Shown: positions 16,430-23,996 of the stretch, one piece after another
Layout of the letters: each line of letters starts with the position of its first letter
Position numbering within the stretch: the stretch's first letter is position 1
From: an uncultured bacterium
GTDB taxonomy: Bacteria > Bacillota > Clostridia > Lachnospirales > Lachnospiraceae
Direction: 5' to 3'
NCBI GenBank assembly: GCA_905215775.1
Contig: CAJMRM010000046.1
Coordinates: forward strand, 1-24,873
DNA: 24,873 nt
The notes under the pieces: model-generated
What the model was told of the DNA's origin: nothing
Seen by the model: the letters and a program-made list of their open reading frames with translations, nothing else
Database searches by the model: none
Position numbers and translations under genes: made by a program

Positions 16430-16678
16430 ATGGAAACACGCGTAGCGCTCATTGGGATCATGGTGGAAAACGCAGAGTCTGTGGAAAAGCTCAACGATCT
16501 CCTCCATCAGTACCGTTCATATATCATCGGCCGCATGGGCGTGCCTTACCGTGAAAAGGGCCTTTCCATCATCAGCGTCGTCCTGGACGCGCCCATGGAC
16601 AAGATCAGCAGCCTTTCTGGAAAGCTTGGAATGCTGGACGGAGTCAGCACAAAAACAATCTATTCCAGGAGGAATTAA
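16430..16678 (+). CDS. TM1266-family putative iron-only hydrogenase system regulator
   Basis: This 82-residue protein has the compact ACT/NikR-C-like ferredoxin fold pattern of the TM1266 family: TRVALIGIMVEN, a helix with LNDLLHQY, then IIGRMGVPYREKGLSIISVVLDAP, ISSLSGKLGMLDGVSTKTIY. The family is known by its genomic association with [FeFe] hydrogenases and maturases; its molecular function is not established, and no DNA-binding domain is visible here. It is divergent from the hydrogenase gene and first in an operon with a complete ABC importer, ending 4 nt before the lipoprotein start. An AAAGGA site precedes the ATG. The sequence match is strong although the protein is short. Confidence 0.88.
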   Translation: METRVALIGIMVENAESVEKLNDLLHQYRSYIIGRMGVPYREKGLSIISVVLDAPMDKISSLSGKLGMLDGVSTKTIYSRRN

Positions 16679-16682
16679 TATT

Positions 16683-17807
16683 ATGAAAAAATTCGCATCT
16701 TTCTTTCTTGCGGCAGCCCTGGGCATGACGCTCCTTACGGGCTGCACTTCCGAAAAGCCGGCGGAAACCGCCGCAAGCCCGGCAGCCTCCCAGGCCTCTG
16801 AAGCGTCTGCGGAAAAAGCCTCCGGCTCCGGAACCAGCGAAAAAGGATCCGAGGAAGCAGCCGGAAAAGAAGTATCCGCCAGCAGTGAGGACGACGCCGT
16901 GATCCGCGTCGGCGGCTTAAAGGGCCCCACCACCATGGGCCTTGTGAAGCTCATGGACGATGCAGAAAACGGCAGAGCCCAGAACCAGTATGAATTTACC
17001 ATGGTAACTGCCGCCGATGAACTCACCGCCCTGGTAGCCGGGAATAAGGTGGACATTGCCCTTCTTCCCGCCAACGTCGCCGGAGTCCTCTATAATAAAA
17101 CAAACGAAGGGATCTCCGTTATCGATATCAACACCCTGGGCGTCTTATACCTGGTGTCCTCAGATACCTCCATCACCTCCGTTGAACAGCTAAAGGGAAA
17201 GACCGTATACCTCACCGGAAAGGGCACCACCCCGGAATATTCCCTCCGCTATCTGATGTCCGCAGCCGGACTGGCTGAGGACGACGTAACCCTGGAATTC
17301 AAGTCGGAGCCCGCAGAGGTGGCCTCCGTCCTGGCTGAGGATCCCAGCCGCATCGGCCTTCTTCCCCAGCCCTTTGTCACCTCCGCCCTGGCCCAGAACG
17401 AGAACCTTTCCGTGGTCCTGGACCTGACGAAGGCCTGGGATGAGGCCCAGGCCCAGGCCGAGACCGGAAGCCGCATGATCACCGGCGTGACCATCGTAAA
17501 TAACGATTTCCTGGCCAGCCACAGCGGGCTGGTGGATTCCTTCCTTGCAGAGCATGAGGCGTCCATCCGCTTCACCTCCGAGGATCCTGATACCGCCTCC
17601 CAGCTGATCGAGGCCGCCGGCATCGTCCCCAAGGCCGCCGTGGCCAAAAAAGCACTGCCCGGCTGCAATATCGCCTTTCTGTCCGGTGAAGAGATGAAAA
17701 CGGCCCTGTCCGGCTATTTAAAGGTCCTTTTTGACCAGAACCCCGCTTCCACAGGCGGAGCCCTGCCGGATGACGCGTTCTACTATACCGGAGCCGTTTC
17801 CAGGTAA
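16683..17807 (+). CDS. ABC transporter substrate-binding lipoprotein (NitT/TauT type)
   Basis: The 374-residue lipoprotein begins with a signal peptide and a lipobox, LLTGC, with lipidated C21. A low-complexity Ala/Ser/Glu/Lys linker (~22-70) would tether the domain at the outer face of the membrane. The mature part is a periplasmic-binding-protein type 2 fold like NMT1/SsuA proteins: GGLKGPTTMGLVKLMDD, VDIALLPANVAGVLYN, and SVEQLKGKTVYLTGKGTTPEYSL recall substrate-domain hinges. The frame is open further upstream, but ATG 16683 follows an AGGAGG site (~16668) that overlaps the end of the TM1266 gene. Permease and ATPase follow. The ligand is unknown; the fold is shared by sulfonate, nitrate, riboflavin and pyrimidine-precursor importers. 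Confidence 0.88.
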   Translation: MKKFASFFLAAALGMTLLTGCTSEKPAETAASPAASQASEASAEKASGSGTSEKGSEEAAGKEVSASSEDDAVIRVGGLKGPTTMGLVKLMDDAENGRAQNQYEFTMVTAADELTALVAGNKVDIALLPANVAGVLYNKTNEGISVIDINTLGVLYLVSSDTSITSVEQLKGKTVYLTGKGTTPEYSLRYLMSAAGLAEDDVTLEFKSEPAEVASVLAEDPSRIGLLPQPFVTSALAQNENLSVVLDLTKAWDEAQAQAETGSRMITGVTIVNNDFLASHSGLVDSFLAEHEASIRFTSEDPDTASQLIEAAGIVPKAAVAKKALPGCNIAFLSGEEMKTALSGYLKVLFDQNPASTGGALPDDAFYYTGAVSR

Positions 17808-17811
17808 ATGA

Positions 17812-17834
17812 CCGGCTCGGAGACTCCGGGCCGG
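17812..17834 (+). repeat. Intercistronic hairpin between binding protein and permease
   Basis: CCGGCTCGG (17812-17820) and CCGGGCCGG (17826-17834) form a 9-bp stem with one G-U pair and an AGACT loop, 4 nt after the stop codon. There is no T run, so it is more likely an mRNA 3'-end protector or attenuator that raises binding-protein levels over permease than a full terminator. Confidence 0.6.
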
Positions 17835-17858
17835 ATATGAAAAGGAGAAACTATTTCC

Positions 17859-18641
17859 ATGCACAGATTCCCAGACTGGTCCCGAAAGACCGCCATTCTG
17901 CTGTTCTGGCTGTTTTTATGGCATCTGGCGTCCCTGGCCGTCCGTAACCAGATCCTTCTGGTGGGGCCTCTGGACGCCTTAAAGGCCCTGGCCGTCCAGC
18001 TTGCCTCCCCCGCTTCCTGGGGAGCCCTCTGGTTTTCCTTCGGACGCATCAGCCTGGGATTTTTTATGGCCTTTCTGGCAGGGCTCCTGACCGGCTCCCT
18101 GGCCTTCTGGAAGCCCCTGGCAGGCGAGATCCTGGAACCGGCCATCCAGTTCATGAAGTCGGTTCCCGTGGCCTCCTTCGTGATCCTGGCCCTCATATGG
18201 ACCGGAGCAGAGAACCTTTCGGTCTTCATTTCCTTCCTTGTGGTCTATCCGGTGATCCATGTGAACACCCTGGCCGGGCTCTCCCATGCAGATCCGGGGC
18301 TGCTGGAAATGGCCCGGGTCTTCCGGATCCCCGTCTGGAAGCAGGCCCTTTCGATCTACCGGATCTCTCTGTATCCATACCTGGAAAGCGCCCTGCGGAC
18401 CTCCCTGGGCATGGGCTTTAAATCCGGCATCGCAGCCGAGGTCATCGGCGTTCCCGGCGGCTCCATCGGAGAAGGGCTTTACATGGCCAAGATCTATCTG
18501 AGCACTGCCGACCTCTTTGCCTGGACCCTTATGATCATCTTCGTCAGCTCCGCCTTTGAAAAGCTGTTTCTCCTGCTGTTAAAGGCTGCTGCCGGAAACG
18601 GCGTTCCCAGAAAGGAGGAAAACCATGCAGCTTCTGTCTGA
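17859..18641 (+). CDS. ABC transporter permease (SsuC/TauC type)
   Basis: The 260-residue integral membrane protein has about six hydrophobic segments and belongs to the binding-protein-dependent permease family (PF00528). ILEPAIQFMKSVPVASFVILALIW is typical of nitrate/sulfonate permeases, and the cytoplasmic coupling loop is around LLEMARVFRIPVWKQALSIYRISLYPYL. It would form the transmembrane channel with the following ATPase. An AAAAGGAG site precedes the ATG. Its stop overlaps the ATPase start by 17 nt, indicating translational coupling. Confidence 0.9.
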   Translation: MHRFPDWSRKTAILLFWLFLWHLASLAVRNQILLVGPLDALKALAVQLASPASWGALWFSFGRISLGFFMAFLAGLLTGSLAFWKPLAGEILEPAIQFMKSVPVASFVILALIWTGAENLSVFISFLVVYPVIHVNTLAGLSHADPGLLEMARVFRIPVWKQALSIYRISLYPYLESALRTSLGMGFKSGIAAEVIGVPGGSIGEGLYMAKIYLSTADLFAWTLMIIFVSSAFEKLFLLLLKAAAGNGVPRKEENHAASV

Positions 18642-19254
18642 TCCCGCCTTCCGGATCACCGTCCGGAACCTGACAAAATCCTATGGGGACAGCCTTGTCC
18701 TGGATCGCCTGTCCCTGGACCTGGAAAGCGGCCGCCCCTGCTGCCTCATGGCGCCCTCGGGCGCCGGAAAGACCACCCTTTTCCGGATCCTCATGGGTCT
18801 GGAGACCGCCGACTCCGGGACCATAAAGGGCCTGGATGGCCTCTCCCTTTCTGCAGTCTTCCAGGAGGACCGCCTGCTGGAGGGATATACCGTCCTCCAG
18901 AATATCCGCCTTGTCACCGGCCGCAGATATTCCGCCGATGTGCTGACAGGTCTTATCCGGCAGCTTCTGCCTGAGGATTCCCTTAAAAAACCCGTATCTG
19001 AATTTTCCGGCGGCATGAAGCGGCGGGCCGCCATCCTGCGGGCCATCCTGGCTCCGGCTGACGCCGTCCTCATGGATGAGCCCTTCACCGGCCTGGATCC
19101 GGACACCAAACGGCGGGCCACCCGTATGATAAATGAATATACCGCTGGAAAGCTCCTTCTGTTTTCCACCCACTCAAAAGAGGACGCCGCGCTCCTGGGC
19201 GCAGAGATCCTCCATCTGGACGAAAACGGAGGTCTCTGCTCCCCGGGGATCTGA
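18625..19254 (+). CDS. ABC transporter ATP-binding protein (SsuB/TauB type)
   Basis: The 209-residue ATPase has Walker A SGAGKTTLF, Q-loop VFQEDRLL, signature EFSGGMKRRAA (a modified LSGGQ), Walker B AVLMDEPFTGLD and the H-loop STHSKEDA. It is shorter than typical SsuB-type ATPases and has no C-terminal regulatory extension. It energises import by the permease and lipoprotein upstream. The start lies inside the permease gene behind an AAAGGAGGAAAA site. The last five or so sense codons form the 5' arm of the operon terminator. Confidence 0.93.
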   Translation: MQLLSDPAFRITVRNLTKSYGDSLVLDRLSLDLESGRPCCLMAPSGAGKTTLFRILMGLETADSGTIKGLDGLSLSAVFQEDRLLEGYTVLQNIRLVTGRRYSADVLTGLIRQLLPEDSLKKPVSEFSGGMKRRAAILRAILAPADAVLMDEPFTGLDPDTKRRATRMINEYTAGKLLLFSTHSKEDAALLGAEILHLDENGGLCSPGI

Positions 19255-19288
19255 TCGGTCCCGGCAGCCAGAGGCCTCCGTTTTTTTT
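19226..19288. terminator. Terminator of the ABC operon, overlapping the coding end
   Basis: ACGGAGGTCTCTG (19226-19238) pairs with CAGAGGCCTCCGT (19269-19281) with one G-U pair and is followed by eight T (19281-19288). The 5' arm is inside the ATPase gene. On the minus strand the same stem is followed by TTTT, so it can also stop transcripts from the convergent punA gene. Confidence 0.85.
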
Positions 19289-19316
19289 GGGCTGCGCAAG
19301 GGCAGTCCGTTTTCTC

Positions 19317-20159
19317 TTATTTCGCGCACAGATACTCGTGGTAAATGGCCGTCAGGGATTTTTTCACCAGCCGTTCAAACAGCGGAGCCACCCGGTCCGC
19401 CGTATCCTGGACCTCCTTATGGCTCAGCGGCTGCGGAAGGATCCCGCTGGCCATATTGGTGATGCAGGAGATCCCGCACACGCTCATGCCCATATGGTTG
19501 GCCACAATGGCCTCGCAGACTGTGCTCATGCCCACGGCATCGGCTCCCAGGGTCCTGGCCATGCGGATCTCCGCCGGCGTCTCATAGGCCGGGCCTGTGA
19601 ACTGCACGTAAACCCCCTCCTGGATCGGGATGTTTTCCTCTTTGGCCACCCGCCGGATGATATCCCGGATCTCCTTTCTGTACACATCGCTCATATCCGG
19701 AAATCTGGGACCAGACTTCTCATCATTGGGCCCGATCAGCGGAGACGGGATAAAGCTGCTGATATGATCGCTCATCAGCATAAAATCCCCGGCCTGATAG
19801 CTGGTATTCACGCCGCCCGACGCATTGGTGAGAAATAACAGCTTCGCTCCCATGAGCTTCATCAGGCGGATCGGCAGCGTCACCTCATCCATGGAATAGC
19901 CCTCATAAAAATGCACCCGGCCCTGCATGATCACCATGGGCACATCCTCCACATAGCCGAAGATAAAGCGGCCCTTATGGCCCGGAACCGTAGATACAGG
20001 GAAGCCCGGAATATCCTTATAATCCAGAACCTCTGCGATCTCCACCTTCTCAGCAAAATTTCCCAGCCCGGAGCCCAGGATCAGGGCTGCCTCCGGCTTA
20101 AAGGTGATCTTTTCCTTCACGCTCTCATAAATCTTTTGTACGTCCAGTTTTCTGTCCAT
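19317..20159 (-). CDS. punA: Purine nucleoside phosphorylase (trimeric PNP-I type)
   Basis: The 280-residue cytoplasmic enzyme phosphorolyses purine nucleosides to the base plus (deoxy)ribose-1-phosphate in salvage. Family motifs are the N-terminal LILGSGLG phosphate loop, VPGHKGRF, GRVHFYEGY, FLTNASGGVN, FTGPAYETPAEIRMARTLGADAVGMSTV followed by CEAIVANHMG, and ITNMASG. The Glu in the STVCEA region and the Asn in ITNMASG fit the inosine/guanosine-type specificity of the trimeric class. The start follows an AGGAGGAAC site. mntP lies 89 nt upstream on the same strand; no strong terminator separates them, so read-through is possible. Confidence 0.94.
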   Translation of the reverse strand: MDRKLDVQKIYESVKEKITFKPEAALILGSGLGNFAEKVEIAEVLDYKDIPGFPVSTVPGHKGRFIFGYVEDVPMVIMQGRVHFYEGYSMDEVTLPIRLMKLMGAKLLFLTNASGGVNTSYQAGDFMLMSDHISSFIPSPLIGPNDEKSGPRFPDMSDVYRKEIRDIIRRVAKEENIPIQEGVYVQFTGPAYETPAEIRMARTLGADAVGMSTVCEAIVANHMGMSVCGISCITNMASGILPQPLSHKEVQDTADRVAPLFERLVKKSLTAIYHEYLCAK

Positions 20160-20248
20160 AGCCGTTCCTCCTTATATGATTGCTGATAAATACTGCGTTC
20201 TCCATGAGCTTGAACGCCCGGCTCCGCATCTTCCGCCGCCGGATCTTT

Positions 20249-20812
20249 TTACCCCAGGATCCCCAGGTGCTCCAGAAGGATCTTGCATCCCATGAGTACC
20301 AGGATCAGCCCCCCGGCAAATTCTGCCTTTCCTTTATAGCGCAGGCCGAATACATGGCCTGCCTTTACTCCGATGGAGGAGAGGATAAACGTGATCACAC
20401 CGATAAACGTCACCGCCCAAAGGATATTGACGTTTAAAAAAGCGAAGGTCACTCCCACCGCAAGAGCGTCGATGCTGGTGGCCACTGCCAGGGGAAGCAT
20501 GGCCTTAAACCCAAAGGAATCGTCCAGAGACTCCGTATCCGTATCCCGGGATTCCCGGATCATATTGATCCCGATGATCCCCAGCAGGATAAAGGCGATC
20601 CAGTGATCCACCTTTACGATGACGTTCTGGAACTGGCTGCCCAGAAGATAGCCCAGGGCCGGCATCAGTCCCTGGAAGCCGCCGAAATAAACGCCGCAGG
20701 TCAGGGCATGTCCCAGCTTCAGCCGCTGGACCGAAAGCCCTTTGCAGACGGAAACCGCAAAGGCGTCCATGGACAGACCTACGGCAATGATAAAAAGCTC
20801 TGTTAAGCTCAT
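20249..20812 (-). CDS. mntP: Manganese efflux pump MntP
   Basis: The 187-residue protein has six hydrophobic segments in two related halves, with the family aspartates in LSMDAFAVSVCKG and ATSIDALAVGVTFAF, and the segment VYFGGFQGLMPALGYLLG. MntP proteins export Mn2+ across the cytoplasmic membrane and protect against manganese excess. An AGGAGGAATT site precedes the ATG. In many bacteria mntP has its own yybP-ykoY riboswitch; here only 39 nt separate the gene from the terminator of the upstream tRNA, so there is no room for one. Regulation must come from elsewhere, or from read-through past that terminator. Confidence 0.94.
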   Translation of the reverse strand: MSLTELFIIAVGLSMDAFAVSVCKGLSVQRLKLGHALTCGVYFGGFQGLMPALGYLLGSQFQNVIVKVDHWIAFILLGIIGINMIRESRDTDTESLDDSFGFKAMLPLAVATSIDALAVGVTFAFLNVNILWAVTFIGVITFILSSIGVKAGHVFGLRYKGKAEFAGGLILVLMGCKILLEHLGILG

Positions 20813-20851
20813 GAGAATTCCTCCTGTAAGCGTGCCGCTTTCCTATGATAT

Positions 20852-20891
20852 AAAAAACACTGTACCTGTCGGTAAACCGGCAAATACAGTG
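20852..20891 (-). terminator. Terminator downstream of tRNA-Leu
   Basis: On the minus strand CACTGTA and TACAGTG (complements of 20885-20891 and 20858-20864) flank an inner TGCCGG/CCGACA stem and are followed by six T (complement of 20852-20857). It starts about 10 nt after the tRNA 3' end. Confidence 0.85.
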
Positions 20892-20900
20892 GTCTTTTCA

Positions 20901-20980
20901 TGCGGATGAAGGGACTTGAACCCCCACGGTTGCCCGCCAGCTCCTAAGGCTGGTGCGTCTGCCAGTTCCGCCACATCCGC
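20901..20980 (-). tRNA. tRNA-Leu (anticodon UAG)
   Basis: The minus strand folds as a class II tRNA: acceptor GCGGATG/CATCCGC with discriminator A, anticodon stem CCAGC/GCTGG around CTTAGGA (anticodon TAG, reading CUN codons), a short CGG/CCG variable arm, and a T arm GGGGG-TTCAAGT-CCCTT. The CCA end is not encoded. Confidence 0.95.
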
Positions 20981-21003
20981 ATCGTGTCAAACACGCGCAT
21001 CGT

Positions 21004-21033
21004 ATTATACCACTGTCAGAGGGCATTTGTCAA
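21004..21033 (-). promoter_or_regulatory. Promoter of tRNA-Leu
   Basis: Perfect TTGACA (complement of 21028-21033) and TATAAT (complement of 21004-21009) with an 18-nt spacer and a TG extension, 24 nt before the tRNA. This is one of the strongest promoters in the window. Confidence 0.88.
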
Positions 21034-21061
21034 TCCCGTTTCCTCCCCAAAAGCAGCCCCA

Positions 21062-21088
21062 GAGGCCCCGGTATTCCGCCGGAGCCTC
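21062..21088 (-). terminator. Possible terminator after the EFR1 ferredoxin gene
   Basis: On the minus strand GAGGCTCCGG and CCGGGGCCTC form a 10-bp stem with one G-U pair and a 7-nt loop. A TTTT run comes only about 10 nt later, so efficiency is uncertain. Confidence 0.5.
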
Positions 21089-21103
21089 CGGGCCGCCGCA
21101 GGC

Positions 21104-21850
21104 TTACAGGTAATACTCATTCTCCCGGCGCTCTGCCAGTCTGGAGGAAAACTCCCTGGCAAATGCATGGTATACCTCCACGTCCATATTCTTTGCATGG
21201 ACCGGACAATTCCGGATGCAGCGGAAGCAGGAAATACAGATCTCTGGATTTACCTGGAACTGGTCGTTGATGGCCCGGACCGGACAGCCCCGTTTACAGA
21301 TTCCGCAGCCAATACAGGCATCTGAGGTCAAGGGCTTGAACTTTCCTCCCGGAACCGCCTCCTTTTTATAGGGACGGTTTCCAGGGATCGTACTCTTCAT
21401 GGCCTCTGATGCCGCCGCGCGCCTTGCGAACTCTGCGTCTGCCTTCAGATCCTCCTCGTCCGGCCGATCCGTCTGGATCTCTCCGTATGTATGACGGCCC
21501 ACCAGGGCTGCCGCTCCCTTTACAACAAATCCATGTTCCCTGGCAATATCCTCCAGCTCCACCAGCCCGTCGTCATAGTGCCGGTTTCCATAGGTGGCCA
21601 CGAGAATGCACGGCGTTCCGTTTCCCCTCAGTCCGGAAAGCCTGGGTACTGCCACCATGGGGACCCGTCCGGCATACACCGGCATTCCGATGACCACCAG
21701 ATCCTCCGGCCCGAACTGCCTGGAAATTTCCGTATCCGAAGGCAGCGTCAGATCCACCGTTTCATAGCCCGGATCCAGCGCTGCCGCCATGGCCTCCACA
21801 CTTTTTTTCGTATTCCCCGTCGGAGAAAAATAAACTGCTGTAACCCCCAT
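21104..21850 (-). CDS. EFR1-family ferredoxin (flavodoxin-like domain + two [4Fe-4S] clusters)
   Basis: The 248-residue protein has an N-terminal flavodoxin-like domain with the FMN phosphate loop FSPTGNT (8-14), VVIGMPVYAGRVP and LVATYGNRHYDDGLVEL. A C-terminal bacterial ferredoxin domain follows, with C179-x2-C182-x2-C185-x3-C189 and C205-x2-C208-x2-C211-x3-C215, enough for two [4Fe-4S] clusters. Such proteins are presumed cytoplasmic electron carriers in anaerobes; partners are not known. It is a single gene. The ATG follows AAAAGGAGCG. Confidence 0.92.
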   Translation of the reverse strand: MGVTAVYFSPTGNTKKSVEAMAAALDPGYETVDLTLPSDTEISRQFGPEDLVVIGMPVYAGRVPMVAVPRLSGLRGNGTPCILVATYGNRHYDDGLVELEDIAREHGFVVKGAAALVGRHTYGEIQTDRPDEEDLKADAEFARRAAASEAMKSTIPGNRPYKKEAVPGGKFKPLTSDACIGCGICKRGCPVRAINDQFQVNPEICISCFRCIRNCPVHAKNMDVEVYHAFAREFSSRLAERRENEYYL

Positions 21851-21895
21851 ATATTTCGCTCCTTTTCACATATTACTGTATATTTATCTGATTCT

Positions 21896-21924
21896 ATTGT
21901 ATCCCCCAAATCGCTGTCCGTCAA
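21896..21924 (-). promoter_or_regulatory. Promoter of the EFR1 ferredoxin gene
   Basis: On the minus strand TTGACG (complement of 21919-21924), a 17-nt spacer and TACAAT (complement of 21896-21901) give a good sigma-A match 46 nt before the start codon. Confidence 0.75.
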
Positions 21925-21976
21925 CCCGCTTTCCCTCCTATTCTTTTTTCCTATCTTTCCTTTTTTAAGAATAAAA

Positions 21977-22005
21977 TAGACAAATCCTTCGGCAACATGT
22001 ATACT
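21977..22005 (+). promoter_or_regulatory. Promoter of the second M20 amidohydrolase gene
   Basis: TAGACA (21977-21982) and TATACT (22000-22005) are 17 nt apart, 33 nt before ATG 22038. Confidence 0.78.
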
Positions 22006-22037
22006 ATTGATATATTTAAAAAATGGGAGGTAATACC

Positions 22038-23399
22038 ATGGACAGAACTGAACAACTGAAAAACCTGGTGGAAAACTGCCGGGATTTGATCTTAAAGACA
22101 GAACGCGATATCTGGGCCAGTCCCGAGACTGGATACCATGAGTGGAAGACCAATGCCTATATGGAAAAGCTCTTTGAAGATCTTGGCTACACCCTTACGA
22201 AGGCCGGAGATATTCCCGGCTTCTATACAGATGTTGAAACCGGAAAGCCGGGACCCAAGGTGGCGATCCTGGGTGAACTGGATTCCCTGATCTGCGGAAA
22301 CCATCCGGATGCCGACCCGGAAACAAAAGCTGTCCATGCCTGCGGCCACAACGCCCAGTGTGCGACCCTGGCCGGAGTCGCTGCGGCCTTAAAGCAGCCG
22401 GGAGCCCTGGACGGCTTATGCGGCTCCATCCGCCTTATGGCCGTTCCCGCAGAGGAGCTGATCCAGCTGGGTTACAGAGAAGGCCTCAGAAAGCAGGGAA
22501 CGATCCATTATTACGGCGGCAAGGTGGAATTTATCTATCGCGGCTATTTTGACGGCGTCGATATGGCCATGATGATCCACGCCGGCAACATGCCGGAGGG
22601 GAAGTACCTGACCATCAATCCCGGCTGCAACGGCTGTGTTGTAAAGAACGTGACCTTTGAAGGTGTCGCCTCCCATGCCGGCGGTTCTCCGGAAAAGGGA
22701 ATCAACGCCCTGTATGCGGCCACCACTGCCATGACGGCGGCCAACGCGCTCCGCGAAACCTTCCTGGACAATGAGCATATCCGTTTCCATCCCATCATCA
22801 CGGAAGGCGGCGCAGCTGTAAACGCCATTCCCGAGAAGACCAAGGTGGAGACCTATGTACGCGGTGCATCCTATGAGGCGATCGTGGAGTACAATAAAAA
22901 ACTGAACCAGGCCATGGCCGGGTCAGCCGCAGCCATCGGCGCCACTGTTCTCCTGGAGGACCGCCCGGGATATTTCCCGTTAAACAACGATAAGAACCTG
23001 AACGCCCTGGCCAAGGAAGCCATGGAAGCCGTTGGCGGCCCTGGCTGTGTGGTGGAGACCGACCACTGGGATACCGGAAGCACCGATATGGGAGATGTTT
23101 CCTCCATCATGCCGGCAGTTCATCCCTACGGAGCCGGAGCCATCGGAACCGGTCACGGCATGGATTATTACATTGCCGATCCGGAGCGCGCCTGTGTTGC
23201 CCCTGCCAAATGTCTGATGATCATGGCTGACCGTCTCCTTTCCGATGATGCAGCCCTGGCGAAAAAGGTCCTGGCGGAAAGCAAACCGCGCTTTGCCTCC
23301 AAGGAAGATTATCTGAAAGCCATTGAAAGTCTCAATATGACTAAAAATGCGGTGGTTAAAAAAGAAGACGGAACCGTTGTTCTGGATTTCTTAAAATAA
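22038..23399 (+). CDS. M20 (M20D-type) amidohydrolase, AbgB-like
   Basis: The 453-residue enzyme belongs to the same family as the one at 460-1629 but is longer, with an insertion around 150-172. Expected metal ligands are H100, C102 and H104 in HACGHN, E139/E140 in VPAEE and H181 in MIHAG; H213 in ASHAGGSP marks the lid/dimer domain. GSTDMGDVSSIMPAVHPY and GTGHGMDYY complete the site. It resembles AbgB and PM20D2-type amidases of N-acyl or dipeptide substrates. ATG 22038 is chosen over the in-frame ATG at 22023, because the latter is part of the GGGAGG ribosome binding site. It is monocistronic, with its own promoter and terminator; no transporter is adjacent. Unlike the first M20 gene, its codon use matches the GC-richer backbone. 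Confidence 0.9.
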   Translation: MDRTEQLKNLVENCRDLILKTERDIWASPETGYHEWKTNAYMEKLFEDLGYTLTKAGDIPGFYTDVETGKPGPKVAILGELDSLICGNHPDADPETKAVHACGHNAQCATLAGVAAALKQPGALDGLCGSIRLMAVPAEELIQLGYREGLRKQGTIHYYGGKVEFIYRGYFDGVDMAMMIHAGNMPEGKYLTINPGCNGCVVKNVTFEGVASHAGGSPEKGINALYAATTAMTAANALRETFLDNEHIRFHPIITEGGAAVNAIPEKTKVETYVRGASYEAIVEYNKKLNQAMAGSAAAIGATVLLEDRPGYFPLNNDKNLNALAKEAMEAVGGPGCVVETDHWDTGSTDMGDVSSIMPAVHPYGAGAIGTGHGMDYYIADPERACVAPAKCLMIMADRLLSDDAALAKKVLAESKPRFASKEDYLKAIESLNMTKNAVVKKEDGTVVLDFLK

Positions 23400-23406
23400 A
23401 TAAAAA

Positions 23407-23444
23407 CCGGGGGCTCCATCTCTGGAGTGCCCCGGCCTTATTTT
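23407..23444. terminator. Bidirectional terminator between convergent genes
   Basis: CCGGGG-G-CTCCA (23407-23418) pairs with TGGAG-TG-CCCCGG (23423-23435) around TCTC, followed by CCTTATTTTATT on the plus side and preceded by TAAAAA, which gives a TTTTTA tract on the minus side. It serves the M20 gene and the convergent lipoprotein gene. Confidence 0.85.
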
Positions 23445-23925
23445 ATTCTGCCAGCTTTCTTACTGTATTTAAAAACTCCTGGGGTACCTTATAATAGAAG
23501 GCGGCCACCGAAACAGGAATATTGGCTCCTTTGACGGCGTTGCTGGAATATACCCGTTCGATATAATCCGTGTCCTTAAAGGTGGTGATCGTCTCGATCA
23601 CCTCGTACTCCGGCTCCTTGCTTTCCTCCGTCTTATTATAATTTACCTCTACCTTTTTCCAGATCCTTAAACCGAACTCCGGTACCAGACCGTCCGGCAC
23701 CTCTGTGATCCGCTCCCAATCCGGGGACTCCAGAAGCTTCTCGATCACAGCCGGGTCCTCCGTCGTATTTACCGGCTCAGACGTACTTTCGGCCGTGAAA
23801 ACTTCGATCTTATATTGCCCTTCCTCAACCGCAGCGGTTTCTCCGGTGTCCTCGGCCTTTTCCCCGCTGCATCCGGAAAGTACCAGCATAAGCCCCAGAA
23901 GGGCCGCCATCCATAGTTTCTTCAT
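23443..23925 (-). CDS. Small lipoprotein of unknown function
   Basis: The roughly 160-residue product starts with a basic N-terminus, a hydrophobic segment and the lipobox VLSGC (C19 from this start), so it should be anchored to the outer face of the membrane. The mature part begins with an acidic stretch and is mostly charged and polar, with predicted strands (QYKIEVFTAES, LRIWKKVEVNYN, YEVIETITTFKD). I recognise no enzyme family. The ATG at 23937 also opens the frame, but AAGGAG directly abuts it, leaving no spacing; ATG 23925 gives 12 nt. Its promoter sits across the end of the upstream methyltransferase gene. Confidence 0.8.
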   Translation of the reverse strand: MKKLWMAALLGLMLVLSGCSGEKAEDTGETAAVEEGQYKIEVFTAESTSEPVNTTEDPAVIEKLLESPDWERITEVPDGLVPEFGLRIWKKVEVNYNKTEESKEPEYEVIETITTFKDTDYIERVYSSNAVKGANIPVSVAAFYYKVPQEFLNTVRKLAE

Positions 23926-23967
23926 CAATGAGGTCATCTCCTTATATGGTGCATTTTTATGAAGCCA

Positions 23968-23996
23968 ATCATACCATAAAAGCGCCAGTTATACAA
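23968..23996 (-). promoter_or_regulatory. Promoter of the small lipoprotein gene
   Basis: On the minus strand TTGTAT (complement of 23991-23996), a 17-nt spacer and TATGAT with a TG extension (complement of 23968-23973). It overlaps the stop codon of the methyltransferase gene. Confidence 0.65.

Noticed and set aside
16208..16507. 99-codon minus-strand frame in the divergent hydrogenase/TM1266 region
   Set aside because: It overlaps both promoters and the TM1266 coding start, and the protein looks random.
22023..22037. Upstream ATG for the second M20 gene
   Set aside because: This ATG is part of the GGGAGG ribosome binding site that serves ATG 22038.
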